Below are positions 36,297 through 44,436 of a stretch of DNA of 51,363 nt, piece by piece; within the stretch, counting starts at the first letter, position 1, and each line of letters opens with the position of its first letter. Under the pieces are notes generated by a model that saw only the letters and a program-made list of their open reading frames with translations, was not told where the DNA came from and searched no databases. A program made the translations under genes and the position numbers. The DNA comes from an uncultured Acetobacteraceae bacterium (lineage in GTDB: Bacteria; Pseudomonadota; Alphaproteobacteria; Acetobacterales; Acetobacteraceae). The stretch spans positions 1 through 51,363 of the forward strand of contig CAIXDS010000348.1 of assembly GCA_903918195.1 (NCBI GenBank), read 5' to 3'.

Positions 36297-37334
36297 CTAT
36301 TGTTGCTTCGAGAAATCCACCAGCGCGGCGAAGCCGGTCTCGGTGCCGATCGCCAGATGGGCGCCGTCCGCGCTCCAGGCGAGCGCGGAGACCGGCCCGC
36401 GGCCGGGGCCGCAGACCGGCAGCACCCGGGCGGCATTGATCTCGGCGAGCACCACCAGCCCATCGGCGAACCCGGCGGCCACCACGTCCTGCTGCGGGTT
36501 GGCGGCGACCGTTGTGCAGACGACGCCGTCGCCGCCGGCCAGTTCGGTGGGCGTTTTGCCGGTCGGCCCGCCGCCGAAGAACGGCCACAGCACGATGGCG
36601 TCGGCACCCGAGGTGGCCAGCCAGCGGCCATTGCGGGTGAAGCTGAGGCTGTGCGTTTTGCCCGGGTAGCCGGTCATGCGCATGTGCCCGCCATCGGTCA
36701 GCCGCCAGCCGTGCAGGGCGTTCTCCTGCATGGCGGTGACCACGCTGTCGCCGTCCGGGTTGATGGCGATGCCGGTGTGGCTGCCCTTCCACTCCAGCTT
36801 GCGCGCATTGTCGGTTTTCGCGGCGACGAACCAGAGACTGGCGCCGTTGTAATGCGACGCGGCGATGCGTTTTCCCTTCGCATCGAACACCAGGCCGGTG
36901 ACGCTGCTCGGATGGTCCAGCGTCTTGAGCTTTTTCCCGCTGCCATCGAACACATGCACCTGCCGGCCGACCGCGCAGGCCAGCAGGCGGGTCTTGGCGT
37001 CGGCGAAGCTGGCGACATGCTCGACCCATTTCAGGCCGAAGGTCGCGATGTCGGACGCGTCCTCGCCGATGCGGCGGAACCGTCCGTCATCGCCGCCGGA
37101 AACAAAATCCGCCGGCCCGGCGCCAGGGGCAAGGGCGAGCACGCCGCCGTCATGCCCCGCAACGCTCCGCCACACCCCGCCCGCCCGCGGCGCGATGTGC
37201 ACGCTGCCGTCGCCGAGGGCGAACGTGCAGCTGGCGCCGCCGCGGGCAAAGGCGGCGGCGACCACATAGGCGCCCAACTCCTGCGAAACGCCGCGCGTTT
37301 GCAGGATATGGTCGGAGCTGACGGTGGTGCTCAT
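36297..37334 (-). CDS. WD40-repeat beta-propeller protein
   Basis: A 345-residue protein with about seven WD40-like blades, each with an exposed loop such as GHDGGVLALAPG, HPSSVTGLVFDAKGKRIAAS, GSHTGIAINPDGDSVVTAM, GKTHSLSFTRNGRWLATSG and GPVSALAWSADGAHLAIG. There is no signal peptide or catalytic motif, so it is probably a cytoplasmic scaffold. Its start overlaps the CobW-family stop by four bases (ATGA at 37331-37334 on the minus strand), so the two are translationally coupled. A WD40 gene next to a CobW GTPase is a recurring arrangement in alphaproteobacteria; its role is unknown. Confidence 0.87.
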   Translation of the reverse strand: MSTTVSSDHILQTRGVSQELGAYVVAAAFARGGASCTFALGDGSVHIAPRAGGVWRSVAGHDGGVLALAPGAGPADFVSGGDDGRFRRIGEDASDIATFGLKWVEHVASFADAKTRLLACAVGRQVHVFDGSGKKLKTLDHPSSVTGLVFDAKGKRIAASHYNGASLWFVAAKTDNARKLEWKGSHTGIAINPDGDSVVTAMQENALHGWRLTDGGHMRMTGYPGKTHSLSFTRNGRWLATSGADAIVLWPFFGGGPTGKTPTELAGGDGVVCTTVAANPQQDVVAAGFADGLVVLAEINAARVLPVCGPGRGPVSALAWSADGAHLAIGTETGFAALVDFSKQQ

Positions 37335-38305
37335 GCGGCCTGGCAGCTCTCGAAGCCGCGGCGAAGCTGCGGGCGGTTGAGGTTGCGGCCGATAAACACG
37401 ATCCGGCTGCTGCGCGTCTCGCCCGGCTTCCAGGGACCGATGAAGTCGCCGTCGGCGATCATGTGCACGGCCTGGAAGGCGAAGCGACGGTTTTCGCCGG
37501 CATAGGACAGGATGCCCTTGGTGCGCAGCAGATCAGCGCCGCGCTCGGCCAGCAGGACGCCGATCCAGGCATTGAAGCGCTCCGGGTCGAGCGGGGTTTC
37601 CACCTCGAAGCTGATCGAGCGCACGTCCTCGTTGTGGGTGTGGCTTTCGTCCGCGAGGAAGTCGGGGCGGCCGGCGAGCACGCGGTTAAGGTCAAACGCG
37701 CCCTGGTCGAGCAGGTCGGCGATCGGCACGCGGGCCCGCTCGGCGTGGTGGATTTTCGCAAACGGATTGATCGCCCGGATCGCCGCTTCGACCGATTGCA
37801 GTTCCTCCGGCGTGACCAGGTCGGTCTTGTTCAGCACGATCACGTCGGCGAAGGCGATCTGGTCGGCCGCCTCAGGACTGTCCGCCAGCCGCTGCGGCAG
37901 GTGCTTGGCATCCACCACGGTGACGATGGCATCCAGCCGCGTCTTGTCGCGGACGGTCTCGTCCACGAAGAAGGTCTGCGCCACCGGAGCCGGATTGGCC
38001 AACCCGGTGGTCTCGATGATGATGCCGTCAAACCGGTCGCGCCGCTTCATCAGCCCGCCGACGATGCGGATCAGGTCGCCGCGCACGGTGCAGCAGATGC
38101 AGCCGTTGTTCATTTCGAACACTTCCTCGTCGGTATCGACGACGAGGTCGTTGTCCACGCCGAGTTCGCCGAACTCGTTGATCACCACCGCGTATTTGCG
38201 GCCGTGCTGCTCGCTGAGGATGCGGTTGAGCAGGGTGGTCTTACCGGCGCCGAGATAGCCGGTCAGCACGGTGACGGGCACTTTTTCCCCGGTGGCGTCC
38301 GCCAT
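37331..38305 (-). CDS. CobW/COG0523-family metal chaperone GTPase
   Basis: A 324-residue GTPase of the COG0523 family that delivers metals, often zinc, to target proteins. Residues 16-26 form the P-loop GYLGAGKTTLL, the metal-binding CxCC motif is GCICC at 68-72, NKTDL is the guanine-specificity motif, and the C-terminal CobW domain spans about 225-324. The HTHNEDVRS stretch provides additional metal-binding histidines. The ATG at 38305 has GGAGCG at 7 bases. No clear Zur box was found in the short upstream region, so zinc control is unproven. Coupled to the WD40 gene. Confidence 0.93.
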   Translation of the reverse strand: MADATGEKVPVTVLTGYLGAGKTTLLNRILSEQHGRKYAVVINEFGELGVDNDLVVDTDEEVFEMNNGCICCTVRGDLIRIVGGLMKRRDRFDGIIIETTGLANPAPVAQTFFVDETVRDKTRLDAIVTVVDAKHLPQRLADSPEAADQIAFADVIVLNKTDLVTPEELQSVEAAIRAINPFAKIHHAERARVPIADLLDQGAFDLNRVLAGRPDFLADESHTHNEDVRSISFEVETPLDPERFNAWIGVLLAERGADLLRTKGILSYAGENRRFAFQAVHMIADGDFIGPWKPGETRSSRIVFIGRNLNRPQLRRGFESCQAA

Positions 38306-38336
38306 GTGTTCGCTCCGTATGCGCGGTTGAGGGCGG

Positions 38337-39464
38337 TTATATAGGGCTGGTGTGAGTGTCCGGCCACGCCGCCAGGATATCGGCGCGCAGCGCATCGAGC
38401 CGGGCGAGCCCCTTGCTGACATCGTACTCGCGCGCCCGCGCCCGTCCGGCCGCGGCGAGCGTGGCCCGCCGGGCCGGGTCGCCGGCGACCGCGCGCAGCG
38501 CGGCGGCGAGGTCGTCCGGGTCGTCCGGGTCGATCGTCACCGCCGCCCCGGCGGTGAACTCGCCCAGCCCGCCGCGCGATGAAACCAGCAGCGCCGCCCC
38601 GGCCGCCATCGCCTCCAGCGCGGTCAGGCCGAACGGTTCCGGCCAGCGCGAGGGCACCACGACGATCGCGGCCCGGGCCATCGCCGCCAGCACGGCGTCA
38701 TGCGGCCGGTAGCCGAGCATCGCGATGTCGGCCTGCGCCGCCGCCGGGCGGAGCGCGCGGATGAAGCCGGTGTCCGGGCTGTCCGGCCGGAACCGGTCGG
38801 CGCCGATCATCTCCGCCCGCCAGCCCGGCAGACCGGGCAGCGCCCGGGCGCAGGCCCGGACAAACGTGTCGGCCCCCTTGTCGGCGACGATCCGTCCGGC
38901 GAACAGGATGACTTTCTCGCGTTCGGCCGGGGAGGTTGGCACCTGCGCAAGGTCAAGCCAGTTCGGCAGCACCACGGGCGGCCGCGCCGGCGCCGCCACC
39001 CCCTCCAGCAGCCGTCCGCGCAAATAGGCCGACGAGGTGGCGATGCGCGCGAGCCGGGCCAGCGCCCGCGCCCGCGCGGCCGGCGAGGCACCGCCGCGCA
39101 TGCCCTGCGGGTCGTTGTTGAGGAACGCCCAAACCGGGATGGCGGGGAAGCGGCGCGCCAGGAACAGCGCCAGATCGAGCCGGTTATGCACCTCGATCAG
39201 CGCCGGCCGCAGCCGGCGCAGCGCCGCCGCAGCCCCGCCGGCGTAGCGGCGGTTGCGCCCCAACGGCAGCCAGGACAGACCGACCGGGCGGAAGCTCACA
39301 TCCGCGAACGGGGCGGCCTGGGGCGCGCCGAGCACCACCGGGGCAAAGCGACCATACGCGGACGCGGCACGCACCAGCAGGCCGATCGCCCCGGTGCGAC
39401 CGGGAGAAAAATCCTCGCGCGGCGGCAGCACCATGGCCACCACCGGCACGGGCGGACGCTGCAC
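38337..39464 (-). CDS. GT4-family glycosyltransferase
   Basis: A 375-residue GT-B glycosyltransferase. The N-terminal half binds the acceptor (VLPPREDFSPGRTGAIGLLV, then SWLPLG and IEVHNRLDLALFL); the C-terminal half has KVILFAGRIVADKGADTFVR and the donor motif SRWPEPFGLTALEAMAAGAA with the conserved Glu-x7-Glu pair. The start is either GTG at 39464 or ATG at 39434; the paralogue at 39483-40049 supports the earlier one because the first strand needs the residues before VLPP. Eighteen bases separate it from the paralogue, so they are one operon. The glycan is unknown. Confidence 0.88.
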   Translation of the reverse strand: MQRPPVPVVAMVLPPREDFSPGRTGAIGLLVRAASAYGRFAPVVLGAPQAAPFADVSFRPVGLSWLPLGRNRRYAGGAAAALRRLRPALIEVHNRLDLALFLARRFPAIPVWAFLNNDPQGMRGGASPAARARALARLARIATSSAYLRGRLLEGVAAPARPPVVLPNWLDLAQVPTSPAEREKVILFAGRIVADKGADTFVRACARALPGLPGWRAEMIGADRFRPDSPDTGFIRALRPAAAQADIAMLGYRPHDAVLAAMARAAIVVVPSRWPEPFGLTALEAMAAGAALLVSSRGGLGEFTAGAAVTIDPDDPDDLAAALRAVAGDPARRATLAAAGRARAREYDVSKGLARLDALRADILAAWPDTHTSPI

Positions 39465-39482
39465 CGAAGCCGCCTCAGGCCG

Positions 39483-40049
39483 TCAGATCGGGACGGCCGC
39501 GCCCGCCGCCCATGCGGCCACCACATCGGCGCGCAGCGCGTCGAAGCTGGTGCACTCGGGCAGCACGTCGGGGGGGCGCGGCGGCTCGGTCAGGCCGTCC
39601 AGCAGGCGGTCGCGCAGGGCGGCGGTGAGGGTGGCGACGCGGGCGAGATTGCCGATCAGGTAAAACCGCTCGGCGGGAGTGCCGGCGCGGCGCATGCCCT
39701 GCGGGTCGTCGTGCAGCACCAGCAGCACCGGTGCCGGCAACCGGTCGGCGAGCGCGAGCGCCAAGTCGGGGAGATTGTGCACCTCGAGCAGCGCCGGCAC
39801 CCGGCCACCGAGGGCCCGCTCCACCCCGGCGGCATAGCGTACCGCGGCCCCGGCCAGCATCCAGGGCGGCTGCACCGGCCGGAACGGCACGCCCGCGAAC
39901 GGCGCCGCGACCGGGGAACCCAGCACCAGGGGCCGGAACACCGACGGCTGCACGGCGAGCCGGTGCACCTCCAGACCGACAGGCCCGGCTTCGGTCGGAG
40001 AGAACGCTTCCCCTGGGGGGAGCACGACGGCGATCATGTCATTGCGCAT
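39483..40049 (-). CDS. Internally deleted GT4-like paralogue (lacks catalytic half)
   Basis: A 188-residue protein closely related to the adjacent GT4 enzyme: both begin (V)VLPPxExFSPxxxG, share LLEVHNLPDLALALA / IEVHNRLDLALFLA and the DDPQGMR motif. After about residue 160 it jumps from PPDVLPE directly to FDALRADVVAAWAAGAAVPI, which aligns with the last 24 residues of its neighbour (LDALRADILAAWPDTHTSPI). About 185 residues holding the donor-binding domain and catalytic Glu are gone. The frame is open throughout, so this is a clean deletion, either a decaying copy or a free acceptor-binding subunit. ATG at 40049; 40037 is an alternative. Confidence 0.75.
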   Translation of the reverse strand: MRNDMIAVVLPPGEAFSPTEAGPVGLEVHRLAVQPSVFRPLVLGSPVAAPFAGVPFRPVQPPWMLAGAAVRYAAGVERALGGRVPALLEVHNLPDLALALADRLPAPVLLVLHDDPQGMRRAGTPAERFYLIGNLARVATLTAALRDRLLDGLTEPPRPPDVLPECTSFDALRADVVAAWAAGAAVPI

Positions 40050-40106
40050 GGCGGTATCTGTAGCGCGGATGCGGCGCGACGGCGATATCGTTCGACAGGG
40101 CAAGCG

Positions 40107-40144
40107 GGGGGGTGAGGAGATGCATCGGCTCCTCCTCACCCCCC
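40107..40144. promoter_or_regulatory. 13-bp perfect inverted repeat in the divergent region upstream of the GT4-like pair
   Basis: GGGGGGTGAGGAG at 40107-40119 is fully complementary to CTCCTCACCCCCC at 40132-40144, with a 12-base loop. It lies between the minus-strand glycosyltransferase pair and the plus-strand SOUL gene, so it is not where a terminator is needed. It could be an mRNA leader hairpin or an operator. Confidence 0.4.
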
Positions 40145-40168
40145 TCTTCCCCAAGACCCTTCAATGAG

Positions 40169-40223
40169 CGGGGTCCAGGGGCCTCTCGGCCCTTGGCGGG
40201 TCCAGGGCAGAGCCCTGGCCTTC
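40169..40223 (-). repeat. Dispersed intergenic repeat, copy 8 (full form)
   Basis: A reverse-oriented full copy nearly identical to copy 3 in the his cluster (GGGTCCAGGGGCCTCTCGGC shared). It lies between divergent genes, upstream of the SOUL gene. Confidence 0.7.
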
Positions 40224-40337
40224 CTTCGATTACCCCGTATCGTTTCTGTGAGCGCTTCCCGTCGCGGCGCAGCCGGGCGGCTTTTCCTGCCCCGCTGCCA
40301 CCCCATGTTATCAGCCGGATATCGGAGCGGAGCGACG

Positions 40338-40982
40338 ATGGCGGGTGTGCTGGAAACAGGAGTCGCGGCGATGCTGTCAGGAATGCTGCTGTTTGGCTGC
40401 TCGGCGGTCGGGATTCGCGACGGCACCGAGGAGCCGCGCTACACGGTGCTGGCCGCACCGAACAGCCTGGAGATCCGGCAATACGGCCCGCGCATCGCCG
40501 CCCAGACAACCGTCGCGGGCGAGGACGAATCGGCGGCACTCAACGACGGCTTCCGCCGGATTGCCGGCTACATCTTCGGCGCCAACCGGGCCAAGGCGAA
40601 GATCGACATGACGGTGCCGGTGGCGCAGCAGAAAGGCGAAACCATCGCCATGACCGCCCCGGTGGGGCAGACCCGCGGCGCCGATGGACAATGGGTGGTC
40701 CGCTTCTTCATGCCGGCGCAATGGACCCTGGAGACCCTGCCCGTGCCGGACAATCCCGCCGTCGTGCTGGTGCCGGTGCCCGGGGAGACCATGGCGGTGC
40801 TGCGCTTCACCGGCCTGCGCTGGGAGAGCACCATCGCCGCCCGGCAGGCGGAGCTGCTGCAGCGCCTCGAGTCGACCGCCTGGAAGCCGGTCGGCGAACC
40901 GCTCGCCTGGTTCTACGATCCGCCCTGGACGATCCCCTTCCTGCGCCGCAACGAGGTGGCCGTACCGGTGGTGCCGCGCTGA
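40338..40982 (+). CDS. SOUL heme-binding family lipoprotein
   Basis: A 214-residue protein. The N-terminus is a lipoprotein signal (hydrophobic LSGMLLFGC with Cys21 as the modified residue), followed by the SOUL/HBP beta-barrel fold: YTVLAAPNSLEIRQYGPRIA, GYIFGANRAKAKIDMTVPVA, EKIAMTAPV-like TIAMTAPVGQ, and the tail AWFYDPPWTIPFLRRNEVAV. Vertebrate and plant SOUL proteins bind heme or tetrapyrroles; bacterial roles are poorly known. The ATG at 40338 gives the signal peptide; the longer frame from 40164 runs through the repeat. It is a single-gene unit. Confidence 0.9.
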   Translation: MAGVLETGVAAMLSGMLLFGCSAVGIRDGTEEPRYTVLAAPNSLEIRQYGPRIAAQTTVAGEDESAALNDGFRRIAGYIFGANRAKAKIDMTVPVAQQKGETIAMTAPVGQTRGADGQWVVRFFMPAQWTLETLPVPDNPAVVLVPVPGETMAVLRFTGLRWESTIAARQAELLQRLESTAWKPVGEPLAWFYDPPWTIPFLRRNEVAVPVVPR

Positions 40983-41109
40983 ACCTGTCGGAATGAATGC
41001 CCGCGATGCGCCGGCCTCACCCAAGGTAAGCTATTACCTGGCTTTACTTTAGTTAACAATTTCCGTTGCTGTGACGGCGCCGGTTAATCGCGCGGCGGAA
41101 AATAGCCCG

Positions 41110-41925
41110 TTACCACCACTTAACCGGCTTCTGCTGCGTCTCACGCTTTGGCACGATCAGGCCTGGCACGCGCCGTGGCCGTCCGCGCGGGCGCTTGACG
41201 GGCGGCGCGTCGTCGGCGTCGGCAAGCACCCGGGCCGGCGCGCGACCTCTTGCCGGGGTTGCCGGCAGCCGGTCCGGGTTCGCTTGCAGAGCCTCTTCGG
41301 CGGCCACCCGGGCAGCCCGTTCCGACTCGAGCGCGGCGGCCATGGCCAGCCGGTCGGTTTCGGCTTGGCGGGCGCCGTCCGTGGCTTCCCGGCTGGTCAT
41401 CTCGGCATGAACCAGTTGTGTTTGCAGCCGCTTAATGGCCGCCAGCGCCTCGTTCAAAGCGCGTTCAGCCCGCTGTCGGGCCGTCTGCTCCGCCACGAGC
41501 GCCGCCTCGGCGTTGGCCAGGCGGTTGACGGGCGGCGCCGTCGCGGCCGACGGGCGATGCGCCGTCCCAACGCCGGTGCCGGGTTGGGCAACAACAACGG
41601 TGACGTCGCCATCCCGCGCAAAGCGGCGACGCATGGGGCCGTGCCGTCCGTCGCCGGACATGTTCGATGTGCCCTGCTGGCGATGGGTCTGCCGGTCGTC
41701 CTGACCCGGCGCCCGATTGGCGCCAAGGGCGCGGCGTGCCCATATTTCGGCGTCGCGGAGCGACGGCGAATCGGGCGATTGCTGCGTTTCAAGTTGACGG
41801 TCAGGGTTATTTTCAAGCGGGTCGGCGGGATGACGCAAGGGTCGAATCCAATCAGGCCATCGATGCCACAGAGCGTGGAAGGCTGCTCGGATCACGTTGT
41901 TAGACGGACCGCCACGCGTTGACAA
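41110..41925 (-). CDS. Unknown protein with coiled coil and AT-hook-like motif
   Basis: The frame gives 271 residues from a TTG at 41925, or 183 from an ATG at 41661 (MSGDGRHGPMRRRFARDGDV). The segment ALVAEQTARQRAERALNEAL to about ESERAARVAAEEALQ (145-215 of the long form) is a predicted coiled coil with heptad Ala/Leu/Glu, and KRPRGRPRRVPGLIVPKR near the C-terminus contains an AT-hook-like RGRP core flanked by basic residues. The protein ends KPVKWW. The first 88 residues have weaker coding character, so the ATG may be the true start. It could be a nucleoid-associated or DNA-tethering protein; I do not recognise a family. It is divergent from nrdJ. Confidence 0.6.
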   Translation of the reverse strand: MSTRGGPSNNVIRAAFHALWHRWPDWIRPLRHPADPLENNPDRQLETQQSPDSPSLRDAEIWARRALGANRAPGQDDRQTHRQQGTSNMSGDGRHGPMRRRFARDGDVTVVVAQPGTGVGTAHRPSAATAPPVNRLANAEAALVAEQTARQRAERALNEALAAIKRLQTQLVHAEMTSREATDGARQAETDRLAMAAALESERAARVAAEEALQANPDRLPATPARGRAPARVLADADDAPPVKRPRGRPRRVPGLIVPKRETQQKPVKWW

Positions 41926-42153
41926 GTCAATGTGATGGGCGAGTCAATAATTATGTGAGGATGTGGCGTCGGCGAGCGGTGGCCGATGGTCGGAATTGAC
42001 TGCGGCGACGACCTGCAGCAGGGGAAGGAGCGGATGACCCGCGATCGCGAATCGACGGGCCGGATGGCGGGGTTCAGGGCACCAGAGCCTCCGCGCGGCA
42101 CCGCCGGAACCGACGACCGCGTCGCCAGGCGCGCCAGGATAAGGACAGCAGCG

Positions 42154-44436
42154 ATGGACGTGCACAGCGACACCGTCGGAACCTCGGCGACCGATCGCAT
42201 CGCTCCGATCTCGCGACAGATCTGGGATGCGAAATATCGCCTGAAGACCGCCGACGGCCTGCCGATCGACGTGACCATCGAAGACAGCTGGCGCCGCGTC
42301 GCCCACGCGCTGGCCGCGGCCGAAGCGCGCCCGGCGGACTGGGAGCAACCCTTCTACGACGCGCTGGCGGATTTCCGCTTCCTGCCGGCCGGGCGCATCC
42401 TGTCGGGCGCGGGGGCCGACCGCCGGGTAACGCTGTTCAACTGCTTCGTCATGGGCGACATCGAAGACGATCTCGGCAGCATCTTCGCCCATTTGCGGGA
42501 AGCCGCGCTGACGATGCAGCAGGGCGGCGGCATCGGCTACGATTTTTCCACCCTGCGGCCGCATGGCGCGCCGGTCAGGGGCGTCGGTGCGGATGCCTCC
42601 GGCCCGCTGTCGTTCATGGATGTCTGGGATTCCATGTGCCGCACCATCATGTCGGCCGGCGCCCGCCGCGGTGCGATGATGGCGACGCTGCGCTGCGACC
42701 ACCCCGACATCGAAGCCTTCATCGAGGCCAAGCGCACGCCCGGCCGGCTGCGCAATTTCAATCTGTCCGTGCTGGTGACCGATGCCTTCATGGCGGCGAT
42801 CGAGGCCGACGCCGATTGGCCGCTGGTGTTCGGCGGACAGAGCTTCCGCACCGTCAGCGCGCGCACGCTGTGGGACCGCATCACCCGCGCCACCTACGAT
42901 TACGCCGAGCCGGGCGTGATCTTCATCGACCGCATCAACGCCCGCAACAACCTGGCCTATTGCGAAACCATCCACTCAACCAACCCGTGCGGCGAGCAGC
43001 CGTTGCCGCCGTATGGCGCCTGCCTGCTCGGCTCGATCAATCTCGCCCGGCTGGTGCGCGACCCGTTCACCCCGGACGCCCGCGTTGATGCCGACGAACT
43101 GGCCGAACTGGTGGGCGTGGCCGTGCGGATGATGGACAACACGATCGACGTATCCGGCTTCCCGCTCGAGGCGCAGCGGCAGGAGGCGCTGGCGAAACGA
43201 CGGATCGGGCTCGGCATGACCGGTCTGGCCGACGCGCTGATCATGTCCGGCCTGCGCTACGGCTCGGAAGCGGCGGCCGGGCGGGCCGGCGACTGGGCCC
43301 GCCAGATCGAGCGCGCGGCCTATGTGACGTCGGCGCAGCTGGCGCGGGAGAAAGGCGCGTTCCCGCTGTTCGACCGGGACGCCTATCTCGCCGGCGAAAC
43401 CGTGCGCGGCCTGGACGACGAGGTGCGGGCGCTGATCGGGCAACACGGCATCCGCAACGCCCTGCTCACCTCGGTGGCACCGACCGGAACGATTTCGTTG
43501 GTGGCCGACAACGTCTCCAGCGGCGTCGAGCCGGTGTTTGCGCTGGCCTACACCCGCAAGGTGATTCAGCCGGACGGCTCGAAACGCGAGGAGGAAGTCT
43601 CCGACCACGCGTTGCGGTTGTTCCGTGAGCGATTTGGCGCGGACGCGGACCTGCCGGCGAGCTTCGTCACCGTGGAGGATTTGTCGCCCGCCGATCACGT
43701 GCGTATGCAGGCAGCCGTGCAACGGCATGTTGACAGCGCGATCTCGAAAACCGTCAACGTGTCAGAAACGATCAGCTTCGAGGCGTTCCAGGACGTCTAC
43801 CTCGACGCCTGGCGCAGCGGCTGCAAGGGCTGCACCACCTACCGCCCCAATAGCGTCACCGGCTCGGTGCTGGAAGCGACGCCCACCGCGGCACCGCTCC
43901 CCACCATCGCGCCGGCGACCGAGCTGATGCGGCGCGCCGAGAAACTCACCGGCGCCACCTATAAGCTGCGCTGGCCGGACGCCGAGCACGCGATGTATGT
44001 GACCATCAACGACATCGAGCAGGATGGCATCACCCGGCCCTTCGAGGTGTTCGTCAATTCCAAGAACCTGGAACATTACGCCTGGGTGGTGGCGCTGACC
44101 CGCATGATCAGCGCGGTGTTCCGCCGCGGCGGCGAGGTGGCCTTCGTCGCCGAGGAGCTGCAGCAGGTATTCGACCCGCGCGGCGGCCAATGGAGCAACG
44201 GCCGCTACGTGCCGTCGCTGGTCGCCGCGATCGGCAATGTGATTGAACGCCACATGATCCACACCGGATTCCTCAGCGGAGTGGAGAAGCTGACCGGAAC
44301 CGCCGCCCACCACGCGCACGGTCCGGGCACGCACATGCCGCTCGGGCCGCTCTGCCCGAAATGCAGCCAGCCCGGCCTGATCAAGGAAGAAGGGTGCCTG
44401 AGCTGCCTGCATTGCGGCTGGTCTAAATGCGGCTGA
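42154..44436 (+). CDS. nrdJ: Adenosylcobalamin-dependent (class II) ribonucleoside-diphosphate reductase
   Basis: Makes deoxyribonucleotides using B12 instead of oxygen or a glycyl radical. The 760-residue product has the 10-stranded barrel with active-site NPCGEQPLPPYGACLLGSIN (Cys, Asn, Glu, Cys), the phosphate loop APTGTISLVADN, the VEPVFALAYTRKV segment, and a C-terminal zinc-finger-like CPKC...CLSC-x2-C with the final redox Cys pair. No B12 riboswitch or NrdR box was recognised upstream. I chose the ATG at 42154; an ATG at 42034 has AAGGAG only 3 bases away and adds 40 unconserved residues. The stop overlaps the aspartic protease start by ten bases. Confidence 0.95.
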   Translation: MDVHSDTVGTSATDRIAPISRQIWDAKYRLKTADGLPIDVTIEDSWRRVAHALAAAEARPADWEQPFYDALADFRFLPAGRILSGAGADRRVTLFNCFVMGDIEDDLGSIFAHLREAALTMQQGGGIGYDFSTLRPHGAPVRGVGADASGPLSFMDVWDSMCRTIMSAGARRGAMMATLRCDHPDIEAFIEAKRTPGRLRNFNLSVLVTDAFMAAIEADADWPLVFGGQSFRTVSARTLWDRITRATYDYAEPGVIFIDRINARNNLAYCETIHSTNPCGEQPLPPYGACLLGSINLARLVRDPFTPDARVDADELAELVGVAVRMMDNTIDVSGFPLEAQRQEALAKRRIGLGMTGLADALIMSGLRYGSEAAAGRAGDWARQIERAAYVTSAQLAREKGAFPLFDRDAYLAGETVRGLDDEVRALIGQHGIRNALLTSVAPTGTISLVADNVSSGVEPVFALAYTRKVIQPDGSKREEEVSDHALRLFRERFGADADLPASFVTVEDLSPADHVRMQAAVQRHVDSAISKTVNVSETISFEAFQDVYLDAWRSGCKGCTTYRPNSVTGSVLEATPTAAPLPTIAPATELMRRAEKLTGATYKLRWPDAEHAMYVTINDIEQDGITRPFEVFVNSKNLEHYAWVVALTRMISAVFRRGGEVAFVAEELQQVFDPRGGQWSNGRYVPSLVAAIGNVIERHMIHTGFLSGVEKLTGTAAHHAHGPGTHMPLGPLCPKCSQPGLIKEEGCLSCLHCGWSKCG

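Noticed and set aside
38306..38336. Zur box upstream of the CobW-family gene
   Set aside because: The short AT stretch TTATATAG has no matching inverted arm of the Zur type.
41941..42153. Cobalamin riboswitch upstream of nrdJ
   Set aside because: A B12-box-like sequence and the expected paired elements could not be found in the 228-base upstream region.
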